Positions 1 to 7,250 of a DNA stretch of 7,542 bases are shown piece by piece. The notes beneath the pieces were generated by a model. It was not told the origin of the DNA, searched no databases, and saw only the letters and a list, made by a program, of their open reading frames with translations. The stretch is from positions 1 to 7,542 of the forward strand of contig RFJS01000556.1 of NCBI GenBank assembly GCA_003694825.1, read 5' to 3'. The position numbers and the translations under genes were made by a program. The DNA comes from Verrucomicrobiota bacterium. Lineage in GTDB: Bacteria > Verrucomicrobiota > Verrucomicrobiia > Opitutales > Opitutaceae. The number at the start of each line of letters is the position of its first letter. The first letter of the stretch is position 1.

Positions 1-142
1 AGAAAACTTTCTCGGGAAGCGGCGGCGCAGGACGAACGGACCTGAAAATGGTTTATCGCTAAATCAAGGCAACCCCACCCGGCGTTCGATCGTTAGAATC
101 GTTGGTCCGCGCGCGGAATGGTCGGCGGACGAGAACCGGTGG
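1..142. other. Non-coding 3' flank of the operon
   Basis: No gene is visible here. It contains the perfect 12-bp palindrome TCCGCGCGCGGA (106-117) and an alternative 6-bp inverted repeat GTCCGC/GCGGAC (105-110 and 125-130), but neither is followed, in the direction of the operon, by a T-run, so there is no typical intrinsic terminator. On the minus strand AACGAT is repeated within AACGATTCTAACGAT at about 90-104. The segment is less GC-rich towards the left edge. Confidence 0.5.
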
Positions 143-3100
143 TCAGGGCACGAGGTAGACCTCGACGAGGGCGACGCCGCTGGAGCCGTTTACGCCGCCG
201 GCCTGGACGGTGTAAACGCCGGGCGGAAGTGTGATGACGAAGGCGGCGTCGCGGCTTGCTTCGGGGAGGGCGAAAGCACCGATGGCGTCGGAGACTTCGG
301 TGATGAGGGCGCTGTCGCCGTTTTCACCCCAGTTGTCATTGTCGAGCAGCCTCTCTTCGGTTTCGCCCGTCTGGCGGAAGACCGTGAGCTGCGGGTCCTC
401 GAGGGCGTCGTCGATGCCGTAGCTGGCGAGGGTGGGGCCGATAGCGCGCACGAGGAGCGTCTGTGGTCCATCGCCGTCGAGCACGAAGCCGGGGATCATC
501 ACGTCGGCGCCGCTCCCCACGTAGCCGCGGTTGGAGATGTTCAGGAGGCGGGCGCCTTCTTCGGCCTCTTCGGCATCGTAGAGCTCGACCATGACGACGC
601 CGGTTTCGCCGCCGGTGTCGGAACAGACGACGCTGTAGGCACCGGGGGCGAGGTCGAGCAGCAGGACCGCGTCGCGGCTGCCGTCGAGCAGTTCGAAGGC
701 GCCGAGCAACGGCGAGAGCGCGGCTATCTCGGCGGCATTGGTGTTGTCGCTCCAGTTGTCGTTGGCGGCGATGTCGAGCCATCCGCTCGCCGTCTGGAGT
801 TTCAGGGTCATTTGTGGGTCGGGCAGCGCGTCGCTCAGGCCGAAGTCGGCGAGGCGGGGGCCGACGGCGCGGATGAGAAGTTTTTTCGCAGCCGAACCGT
901 CGAGGACGAAGCCGGGGATGAGAATGTTTTCGCCAGTGAGGCAGCGGGCGCGGGTGGAGAGGTTGAGCAGCCGGGCGTTGGAGGCCGGCGCGGGGTCGAC
1001 CGTGACGGAAATGGTCTCGCTGATCACCTCCGTGCCGCCTGCCGAGACGACGGCGCGGTATTCGCCGGTATCGAAAAGTTGGGCCACGGCGAGGTCGAGG
1101 GTGCCCCCTCCCGGTTCGCCGATGTTGACCCATGTGCCGTTGCGCCAGACCTGCCACTGTACCGAGACATTGGATCCGCCTCCGATGGAGAGGCTCAGCG
1201 CGGCGGATCCGCCGGCGGTGGCGGTGATCGCGCCGGTGCCGGCCAGGCTCACGGTGGGGAGGATTTCGAGGGTGCCTTCGCCATAGCCGGTGTAGGAGGG
1301 GTCTTCGACGGTCGCGACGACGGCATAGACCCCCGCATCGACCGGAAGCTCTTCGCTTCCCGAGTAGGTGACGCGGGTTTTCAGGCCCGGAGGGGCGGTG
1401 GTGACGGTGGCGGATTTCGCCGTGCCATCATAGGTGAAGGAACCGCCGGTGACCGAGACCTCCGCGACGGCTCCGGTGACGGCGAGGGTGAGCGTGGCCG
1501 ATCCGGTGCCCGTGGCGTTGGTCGCGCTGATCGTCACGGCGAATGGGCCGCTGACCACGGGCGTGCCGGAGATGAGGCCGGTGGCCGTGTCGATGCGCAG
1601 GCCGGCGGGGAGACCGGCGGCGCCGAAGCTCGTGGGCGATCCGGAGGCCGTGATCTGATAGGAAAATGCCGTGCCGACCTCGGCCTCCGCCTCGGTGGTG
1701 CTGGAGATCACGGGAATGACCTCGGCGAGGCCGCCGGGATTGCCGTGGACGGTGGCGGAGGCGGACCAGGAGCCCTGCTGATCCCAGTCGCGCGGGGCGG
1801 TGGTCGCGGTATCGACGGTGACGAGCGAGTAGCCGTCGCCCGCGGTGGCGGGATACCAGTCGGGCTCGTAGCGGAATTTGAGGATATGCACGTCCCAGGG
1901 GGCGGGAAGGGTGAGCGCGATCGTCTCGCCCGAGTTGTCGAGAGCACCTGAATACACGCCGTCGGCGAGGACGGCCGCGGCGGATGGGTAGCGCGAGAGA
2001 AACGCGTCGCGGTTGCGGCAGACGACGAGGTAGGCGTTGGGCGCGAGCGTGGTGCCGGCGGGGAAGGTGTAGTCGATGCCGTTGGTGAAGCGCACGCCGC
2101 TGAGGTCGAGGGTGGAGGTGCCGATGTTCTGCACCTCGATGAACTCGTAGTCGCCGGCGTCGCTGGGGGCGGCGGGCTTGTACATGATTTCGGTCACGCG
2201 CAGGCCATCGAGCAAGGCGGTGAAGGCGGCGGGCAGTTCCGTGTCGTTGGGCAGGCCGGGGGTGGGCACGGCGAAGTTGGCCCACGTCTCGCCCCCATCG
2301 GGTGACCGGCCGGTCGATGTGTCTTCGGGCTGGGAGTTGAAGTCGATGCGGTCGATGACGGCCCCGTTTTCGCCGACGAGGAAGATGAAGTCGAAGTCGC
2401 CATCGAGGTTGTATTCGAGTTTGTCGGTATCGAGCACGAGAAAGGCGCCCGGGCCGATGAAGCTGAGCTTGCGGAAGTCATAGCGGTCGGGGCGGTTGAG
2501 GATGTCATCGGTAATGCGCACCCCGCCGAGCGCGACGGGGACGGTGAGAGGGTTGTGAAGTTCGATGAAATCCTTGTCGGTGCGGACTTCGATGCGGCCG
2601 GCCCACTCGTTGATGCGGATGCGGTTCACGTCACCCAGGGCGACGGCGTCCCCGTTGGCGGCGCCGATGGTCGGAGAGGTCAGGGCCCAGGTGTCGGGCG
2701 AGGATGCGGTTCGCGCGATGGAGAGGTCGGCGACCTGGAAGCCGAACTTGATGCTGTCGAGGAGGGCGCCGCCATTGGATTCGGAATCGTGGAGATAGAC
2801 GGCGTCGCCTTCGGCATCGAGGGCGAAGCCGGTGTGCAGTCCGGGGGCATCGGTGTCTTTGTCGGCGTAGACGACGAGGGAGCCGCCGGCTGGAATCGTG
2901 GTTCCATTCGGGAAGGTGTAGGCGGTGGGCGCGGTGTAGTCGCCGAGCCGCATGCCGCCGAGATCGATGGCGGTGGTTCCGGCATTGTACAGTTCGATGA
3001 TGTCGGGGTGGGCGTCGCCGTTGGCATGAGTGGTGAGGTTGGTGGTGAGCACTTCGTTGATGCGCAGCGCGGGGGTGGCATCGGCGGTGCGGGTGCTGGT

Positions 3101-5395
3101 GCTGGTCGCTTCGGACGGAGCGATCTTGTCCTCGCCGATGAGGCCGAGGAGGTAGGCCTGCCGCTGGGTCATGTATGCCTTTACCGTTTCGCGTATCGAT
3201 TCGGGCACCCAGTCTCCAAGGTGGTTGTCGAGGAACTGGTAGAAGGGCGGGTTGGCCGTGTCGGTGGTGTCGGCATCGAAGATGGAACCGAACAGCTCGC
3301 GGATGGCGGTGAGGTATTTGGCCCGGAAGACGGCGTTGCCCGGGCGGGTGCTGTCGCCGAGGAGGGGCAGGAGGGGCTCCATGAGCGTGACGGCGCCGGT
3401 GCCCATCCGGCGGATCGTGTCGGTCTCGGTGGCATCGTAGAGGCCGACGTCGGTCGGCCCCCAGGTCTCCTCACCCTGCCCGAAGGTGGTGTCCATGTCG
3501 TGAGGGATCAGATACATCCTGGTGGAGTCGCCGCTGCGAATGAAGGCGGCGGCGTAGTCGTCATCCTCGCCGGTGGAGATGTTGGGCTCGTTGTTGGGCA
3601 TGATCGTCATGACGGCGAACCAGCGGGCGAGGTAGTCGAGGTCGGTCAGCCCGGCGAGGGTGGCCATCTCCTCGTCGCTGAAGCCGGTGCCGTCCCAGGT
3701 GCCGGAGGCGGCGTCGCCGGCGGTCTCGCCGTCGAAGTGCGGTGCGCAGAGGTCCTGGTAGGTTTTGATGAAGTTCATCACGTCGGACCAGTCGTTGGCG
3801 GATTTGTTGTTCTGCTTGCTCCAGCCGCTCCATTCCTCGTCGGGGGTGGCGGGCGCGGACCCGCTGTAGGCCCAGGAGGTGACGGATACCTTGCGGTAGA
3901 CCTGGCCGTCATCGGCGTCGGGCCAGTGGTTGTCGACGTAGTCGCCGTTGATGTCCTCGATGCGGGCGAGTTTGCCGTAATCGGCGGTGCTGCCGGAGGT
4001 GACGGCGTATTCGATGCCCTGGCGGCGCACTTCGATGGCGGAGGCGTCGGCGGCGACGAGGCCGGCGGCGCGTTGAATCTTGTGCGCGAGGTATTGCCAG
4101 GGGGCGCCGCGCGGACCGATGAGAAAGTCGGTGACGCCATCCCAGGGATTGTCGTTGGGGATGGAGATGCGCAGCGGCTTGATCGTGTAGTTGCGACTGC
4201 TGTTGCCGCGGATGCGCATTCCCGTGAGGTAGCGGATGGTGGTGTCCGCGCCGCGGGTGACGATGAGGGTGAGGTTGAAATAGCGGTCGGCGTCGATGCG
4301 CGTGGATGTTCCGCCGCCGGGGCCCCCGCCTCCCGGGCCACCGGGACCTCCGCCGGTGCTGGCGGCCGCGAGTTCCTCGTAGGCGGCGTTTTCCGCGGCG
4401 GTGAGGATGAGGCGGTAGACCGGGGAGGAGCCGGTGATGACCTCGTTGTCGACCTGGTAGGTGCAGTTCGTCGTCTGGCCTTCGCTCGAGGGGGCGGGCC
4501 AGGTGCGGGTGTTTGTTCCGTCCGAGGCGGAGACGTAAAACTCGACGATCTGTTTGTTGGGCAGGGGATCGAGCGTGGCGGTGAATGCCCCGGCGGCGTT
4601 TTGCGTCATGGCGATATTTTGGAATGCGCCGGGGGAGGAGGTGGTGGCGTTGCGCCAGTGGAGGGTGACCGTGAGCTGGTCGCTGTCCAGTTCGTCGGTT
4701 ACGTGGCAGGAGATCGTCACAGGATCGCTGCTCGTGGGGACTGCGGGAGTGTGAATCAGGTCGGTGATGACGGGGGCGATGTCGGTGCTGTAGAGGGTGT
4801 TGGCGGCGCCGGGGGTGCCGCCGTCGACGGTCGATGCGCCCCAGTTCTGACCGTTCGTGGAGGCGAGGCGGGGGTTGCGGCGTTCGAGCGATTTGCCGCC
4901 GCCATCGGCCCCGCTCACCCAGGTCCAGCCGTCCGCGGGATCGAGGGTGCGCGTCGCCCAATCGCCTTCGCTGGCGTAGCGGACCTTGTCGACCGTGGTC
5001 CAGCCGCCATCGCCGTCGGGCTTCGAGAGGGTGACGGATTCGCCGTTGTTGGCGAGTGTCGCGCCGGATTTCCATGGGCCATGGACCCCGCTGATGCCGG
5101 TTGCCGCTTCGAGGGCGGCCGGATCGGAGGCGATGACGAGGAAGCCGCCCGCGGCAAGGGTGGTGCCGGCGGGAAACGCATAGTCGGCGCCAGTGGTGAT
5201 GGCCCAGTCGGAGAGATCGACCGGTTCGTCGTCGGGATTGTGGATCTCGATAAACTCCAGGCGGGTGTCCTCGGGGTAGCCGGTGCCGGGACGGTACATG
5301 ATCTCGTTGATCACGGGGGCGGCGTTGGCCGCGACGGTGAGGCCGGCGGCAGTGGTGTGTATCAGGATTCTGGAGCGAATGTTTCTGATGCTCAT
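143..5395 (-). CDS. Secreted CotH-type kinase protein with four lamin-tail domains and Ig-like domains (1750 aa)
   Basis: This is a giant exported protein; its role is probably phosphorylation of an envelope or surface substrate, inferred from CotH of Bacillus spore coats, an atypical protein kinase. Domains, numbered from the ATG at 5395: weak signal peptide 1-26 (cut near NAA|PVIN); lamin-tail 1, 27-145; Ig-like domain 207-316 with Cys230 and Cys311; CotH domain 326-756; lamin-tail 2, 776-915; lamin-tail 3, 926-1050; lamin-tail 4, 1066-1221; putative-Ig (He_PIG-like) 1226-1308; MBG-like 1310-1379 (FTYDGTAKS); Ig-like 1381-1467; duplicated C-terminal module 1474-1750. CotH hallmarks present are RIRGNSSR (394-401), Lys406 and HDMDTTFG (632-639). 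A Gly/Pro-rich segment (348-362) interrupts the start of the kinase domain. There is no LPXTG or PEP-CTERM anchor. A TTG at 5413 would add six residues; the ATG gives a cleaner signal peptide, but neither start has a Shine-Dalgarno site. It is the last gene of the apparent operon. The domain calls are firm; substrate and activity are unknown. Confidence 0.93.
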   Translation of the reverse strand: MSIRNIRSRILIHTTAAGLTVAANAAPVINEIMYRPGTGYPEDTRLEFIEIHNPDDEPVDLSDWAITTGADYAFPAGTTLAAGGFLVIASDPAALEAATGISGVHGPWKSGATLANNGESVTLSKPDGDGGWTTVDKVRYASEGDWATRTLDPADGWTWVSGADGGGKSLERRNPRLASTNGQNWGASTVDGGTPGAANTLYSTDIAPVITDLIHTPAVPTSSDPVTISCHVTDELDSDQLTVTLHWRNATTSSPGAFQNIAMTQNAAGAFTATLDPLPNKQIVEFYVSASDGTNTRTWPAPSSEGQTTNCTYQVDNEVITGSSPVYRLILTAAENAAYEELAAASTGGGPGGPGGGGPGGGTSTRIDADRYFNLTLIVTRGADTTIRYLTGMRIRGNSSRNYTIKPLRISIPNDNPWDGVTDFLIGPRGAPWQYLAHKIQRAAGLVAADASAIEVRRQGIEYAVTSGSTADYGKLARIEDINGDYVDNHWPDADDGQVYRKVSVTSWAYSGSAPATPDEEWSGWSKQNNKSANDWSDVMNFIKTYQDLCAPHFDGETAGDAASGTWDGTGFSDEEMATLAGLTDLDYLARWFAVMTIMPNNEPNISTGEDDDYAAAFIRSGDSTRMYLIPHDMDTTFGQGEETWGPTDVGLYDATETDTIRRMGTGAVTLMEPLLPLLGDSTRPGNAVFRAKYLTAIRELFGSIFDADTTDTANPPFYQFLDNHLGDWVPESIRETVKAYMTQRQAYLLGLIGEDKIAPSEATSTSTRTADATPALRINEVLTTNLTTHANGDAHPDIIELYNAGTTAIDLGGMRLGDYTAPTAYTFPNGTTIPAGGSLVVYADKDTDAPGLHTGFALDAEGDAVYLHDSESNGGALLDSIKFGFQVADLSIARTASSPDTWALTSPTIGAANGDAVALGDVNRIRINEWAGRIEVRTDKDFIELHNPLTVPVALGGVRITDDILNRPDRYDFRKLSFIGPGAFLVLDTDKLEYNLDGDFDFIFLVGENGAVIDRIDFNSQPEDTSTGRSPDGGETWANFAVPTPGLPNDTELPAAFTALLDGLRVTEIMYKPAAPSDAGDYEFIEVQNIGTSTLDLSGVRFTNGIDYTFPAGTTLAPNAYLVVCRNRDAFLSRYPSAAAVLADGVYSGALDNSGETIALTLPAPWDVHILKFRYEPDWYPATAGDGYSLVTVDTATTAPRDWDQQGSWSASATVHGNPGGLAEVIPVISSTTEAEAEVGTAFSYQITASGSPTSFGAAGLPAGLRIDTATGLISGTPVVSGPFAVTISATNATGTGSATLTLAVTGAVAEVSVTGGSFTYDGTAKSATVTTAPPGLKTRVTYSGSEELPVDAGVYAVVATVEDPSYTGYGEGTLEILPTVSLAGTGAITATAGGSAALSLSIGGGSNVSVQWQVWRNGTWVNIGEPGGGTLDLAVAQLFDTGEYRAVVSAGGTEVISETISVTVDPAPASNARLLNLSTRARCLTGENILIPGFVLDGSAAKKLLIRAVGPRLADFGLSDALPDPQMTLKLQTASGWLDIAANDNWSDNTNAAEIAALSPLLGAFELLDGSRDAVLLLDLAPGAYSVVCSDTGGETGVVMVELYDAEEAEEGARLLNISNRGYVGSGADVMIPGFVLDGDGPQTLLVRAIGPTLASYGIDDALEDPQLTVFRQTGETEERLLDNDNWGENGDSALITEVSDAIGAFALPEASRDAAFVITLPPGVYTVQAGGVNGSSGVALVEVYLVP
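146..976 (-). repeat. Tandem duplicated C-terminal module (two copies of about 135 aa)
   Basis: Copy A covers residues 1474-1607 (575-976) and copy B residues 1615-1750 (146-553), joined by a short acidic linker rich in Glu and Ala. The copies share, in order, ARLLN, IPGFVLDG, LL(I/V)RA(V/I)GP, DAL(P/E)DPQ, NDNW, GAF, SRDA, PG(A/V)Y and VE(L/V)Y; by eye roughly half the aligned positions agree. The pattern looks like a beta-sandwich module. I recall similar endings on many secreted Opitutaceae proteins but know no confirmed function. Being strictly C-terminal and recurrent, it could serve in surface retention or sorting; that is inference. Confidence 0.85.
3128..4420 (-). other. CotH kinase domain within the giant protein
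   Basis: Residues about 326-756 of the 1750-residue protein. It opens with the strand VYRLILTAAENAAYEEL (326-342), is broken by a 15-residue Gly/Pro stretch, and resumes at YFNLTLIV (372-379). The family signature RIRGNSSR (394-401) is followed by IKPLRISI, whose Lys406 sits where CotH proteins carry a conserved basic residue. LARWFAVMTIMPNNEPN (589-605) and YLIPHDMDTTFG (628-639) match the later family motifs; Asp633 and Asp635 are the candidate metal or catalytic acids. No frameshift or stop interrupts the domain, so it appears intact. Exact residue roles are assigned by analogy to CotH and not proven here. Confidence 0.88.
4310..4354 (-). repeat. Gly/Pro low-complexity insert in the CotH domain
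   Basis: These 45 bases encode 15 residues, GGGPGGPGGGGPGGG (348-362), on the coding strand. They separate the first predicted strand of the CotH domain from its core. The stretch is a flexible linker or surface loop, and at DNA level is almost pure G and C, which makes length changes by slippage plausible. The frame is maintained through it. Confidence 0.9.
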
Positions 5396-5451
5396 GGTGA
5401 TGGCGGGTTGCAAGTGGCGGGTGGAGGTGAAGGGCGGGAGGGGAGTGCGAT
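5396..5451 (-). other. C-rich, G-poor leader between the adaptor gene and the CotH gene
   Basis: On the coding strand these 56 nt hold 33 C and only 5 G (counted by hand). There is no purine-rich Shine-Dalgarno site in front of either possible start of the CotH gene and no convincing -10 box. The 8-mer ACCCGCCA occurs twice with a 6-nt spacer (5401-5408 and 5415-5422). The skew resembles the C>G composition of Rho-utilisation regions, or an unstructured leader for S1-dependent initiation. The sequence alone cannot decide. Confidence 0.55.
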
Positions 5452-6549
5452 TTATTCACCGGTTGGTTCGACGATTACGTCGACGCATTCGCCGGGATGC
5501 AGGGGCAGGCCGGGGGGCAGGGGGATGTGCACGCGCAAGCCCAGTTCGGGAACGTCGGCGCGGTTGAGCGCGGCGAGCAGCGTGGGCGGCACAGGTTCCA
5601 TGATCGCGCCGACCGATTCGATGGTGGCATGAGCGACGACCCGCGGCATCGTGCGGCTGCGGATCTCGACCGGCTGGCCGGCGCGGGGCTCGAAGGCGAG
5701 CGGCTGGCGGACATAGCCGACGAGGCGTTTCGGGGTCGCCTCGGCGATGTGCAGGATGGGTTCGCCGGCGGAGATGTTTTCTCCGGAGCGTCGGTAGATC
5801 GCCGATACGATTCCATCGATCGGGGCGCGGAGGATGACCGGCCCGAGTCTGGCCTCGGTCAGGCGGAGCTTTTCCTCCTGCACGCGAATGGCGGCGGCGA
5901 GGGCGGAATCAGTCGACCTGGAGGGGGTGTTGCTGTCGGCGGAACGTTGCATGGCCGGTTCGAGGGTCGCCACCAGGCGCTCCTGTTCCTTGATCTGCAC
6001 CGCGAGGGCGTCGCGGGTGTTTTTGGCGGTGGTGTATTCCTGCTCGGAAACGACCTGTTGCGAACGCAGGCGCTCGAGCCGCCGGTAAACCGCCTCGGCC
6101 TCGATCAGCTGGGCCTTCAGGGTGGCGAGGGTGACGCGCTCCTTCAGCCATTCGAGGTGGAGGCGGTCGGCCTCGAGCTCGAGGCGTTTTCCGGTCAGCG
6201 CCGGTTCGAGGCTTTCCCGCAGGTAGTCGATTTCGGCGCGGATTACCGCGAGTGAGGCGGCGAGCACTTCCGGAGCCACCGGCTGCATCCGGGCGACGAT
6301 CGCGCCGGCCTGCACGGCCTGAAACATCTCCACCTCGAGCGAAATGAGGCTGCCCGATTCCACGCTGCGCACCTCGGCCTGGATCGATTCGACCTCGGCA
6401 AGGAGCGTGGGTGGGGCCACGGCTGTCTGCCAGAGACGGGCGGCGAGGAGGGCACAGATCACGAATGCCGCCACCGGGAGAATGCTGCGCCGGAAGGCGA
6501 GCCACCGCCGGGACCAGGGAACGGGGATTCGGGGAAGCGGGTCGCTCAT
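5452..6549 (-). CDS. HlyD-family periplasmic adaptor (membrane fusion) protein, 365 aa
   Basis: An inner-membrane-anchored adaptor of the kind that links an inner-membrane partner to a TolC-like outer-membrane channel. It has a short cytoplasmic N-terminus, one membrane segment (about 23-42), the first lipoyl half (about 56-88), a long alpha-helical hairpin (about 91-235), the second lipoyl half (VILRAPIDGIVSAIYRR from 238, then GENISAGEPILHI to 268) and a beta-barrel domain to the end. The hairpin tip reads RLERLRSQQVVSEQEYTTA (157-175), which fits the RLxxLxxxxxxSxxxLxxA docking motif except Tyr for Leu. The start is set by the ATG 5 nt after the DUF4956 stop, with GGAGGT 9 nt upstream; the reading frame stays open further upstream but overlaps the previous gene. 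No ABC, RND or MFS transporter gene lies in the window, so its partner is unknown; DUF4956 is one candidate. Confidence 0.92.
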   Translation of the reverse strand: MSDPLPRIPVPWSRRWLAFRRSILPVAAFVICALLAARLWQTAVAPPTLLAEVESIQAEVRSVESGSLISLEVEMFQAVQAGAIVARMQPVAPEVLAASLAVIRAEIDYLRESLEPALTGKRLELEADRLHLEWLKERVTLATLKAQLIEAEAVYRRLERLRSQQVVSEQEYTTAKNTRDALAVQIKEQERLVATLEPAMQRSADSNTPSRSTDSALAAAIRVQEEKLRLTEARLGPVILRAPIDGIVSAIYRRSGENISAGEPILHIAEATPKRLVGYVRQPLAFEPRAGQPVEIRSRTMPRVVAHATIESVGAIMEPVPPTLLAALNRADVPELGLRVHIPLPPGLPLHPGECVDVIVEPTGE

Positions 6550-6554
6550 GGCTT

Positions 6555-7238
6555 TCAAACCTCCGACTCGTCGCCCACACGGGCGCTGGTGACGTCCTGC
6601 ACGCCGGCCAGCGCCGCCACTTCGTCGAGCAGCTCTGCCGAGCGCGCGGGGTTGCGGAGGAGAACGCGGTAGGCGAAAATCGTGCCGGTGCCGTCGGCGG
6701 CGCGCCGCTGGTTGGCGCAGGTCACGCGCTGGCAGTGCCGCTCGAGCACACGGTCGAGTTCGCGGATCTCGGCGAGGGGACGGAGCCAGCAGAGGTTGAG
6801 GACGAGGTCGAAGCGGTGGCGGCTGCCGAAGCCGGTGAGCCAGACATAGAGCAGGATTCCGCAAATCACCGCGGTGCCGACGATGACCGTGGTGAACCGC
6901 GCCATTCCGCAGGCCATGCCCACGACCAGCGCGGCGAGCACATAGGCGGCGTCGAGGGTGTCACGCAGGATATTGCGAAACCGGACGATCGCGAAGACCG
7001 CCATCATTCCGAAGGCGGTGATGAGGTTGTTGGCGAGAACCGTCATCACCAGGGCGATGATCACCGGCATCAGCAGGAGCGAGACGACGAACGAGCGCGA
7101 GTAGGACACGCCCGAATGGGTGAACATGTAGACCCAGGCGAGAAGTTGCGCGGAGAGAAAGGCGAGGAGGACGCCGAGGCCGAGCGCCGGAAGGTTGGTC
7201 GGCGCGATGCCGTAGTCGCCGCGGAGTATCGAGTCCAT
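6555..7238 (-). CDS. DUF4956 family inner-membrane protein (227 aa)
   Basis: An integral membrane protein of the DUF4956 family, whose biochemical function is not established. Hydrophobic segments lie at about 16-38, 49-75, 96-112 and 113-134, with a possible short or re-entrant one at 72-85. The family signature FAIVRFRNILRDTLDAAYV (82-100) and VGMACGMARF (106-115) are clear. The last 90 residues (about 138-227) are soluble and end with a strand-helix-strand pattern (AYRVLLRN, ELLDEVAALAGVQDVTSARV) like a small ACT-type or ferredoxin-like domain. The ATG follows the VTC stop by 12 nt with no clear Shine-Dalgarno site, which suggests coupling. DUF4956 genes are frequent neighbours of VTC-like genes, as here, so a role tied to the VTC product or its phosphate product is plausible but unproven. 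The family call is strong. Confidence 0.92.
   Translation of the reverse strand: MDSILRGDYGIAPTNLPALGLGVLLAFLSAQLLAWVYMFTHSGVSYSRSFVVSLLLMPVIIALVMTVLANNLITAFGMMAVFAIVRFRNILRDTLDAAYVLAALVVGMACGMARFTTVIVGTAVICGILLYVWLTGFGSRHRFDLVLNLCWLRPLAEIRELDRVLERHCQRVTCANQRRAADGTGTIFAYRVLLRNPARSAELLDEVAALAGVQDVTSARVGDESEV
6559..6564 (-). promoter_or_regulatory. Ribosome binding site of the HlyD-type adaptor gene
   Basis: GGAGGT on the coding strand ends 9 nt before the ATG at 6549 and lies inside the last codons of the DUF4956 gene. It decides the adaptor start and implies translation coupled to the upstream gene. It is the only strong Shine-Dalgarno site in the window. Confidence 0.8.
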
Positions 7239-7250
7239 GGCGACGCGTTT

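Noticed and set aside
105..130. Possible terminator hairpin after the CotH gene
   Set aside because: The inverted repeats are short, overlap each other, and lack the downstream T-run in the direction of transcription.
812..1951. A 379-codon plus-strand open frame over the Ig-like and C-terminal part
   Set aside because: Low-complexity Gly/Arg/Asp-rich translation with no family likeness; a shadow of the minus-strand gene.
4310..4354. Possible minisatellite or CRISPR-like repeat
   Set aside because: It is a short irregular Gly/Pro codon run in frame, with no regular repeat unit or spacers.
3909..5459. A 516-codon minus-strand frame overlapping the N-terminal half of the CotH protein
   Set aside because: Arg/His/Pro-rich translation typical of a shifted reading of GC-rich coding DNA; the true frame carries the conserved domains.
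2555..5632. A 1025-codon open frame on the plus strand, antisense to the CotH gene
   Set aside because: Its product is Gly/Val/Ala/Asp-rich without recognisable domains or signal, it runs through the opposite strand of a clearly conserved protein, and long antisense frames are expected in GC-rich DNA with strong third-position bias.
6550..6864. N-terminal extension of the adaptor gene by 105 codons
   Set aside because: The extension lies within the DUF4956 gene, reads as Arg/Pro-rich shadow sequence, and a GGAGGT site at the right distance supports the ATG at 6549.
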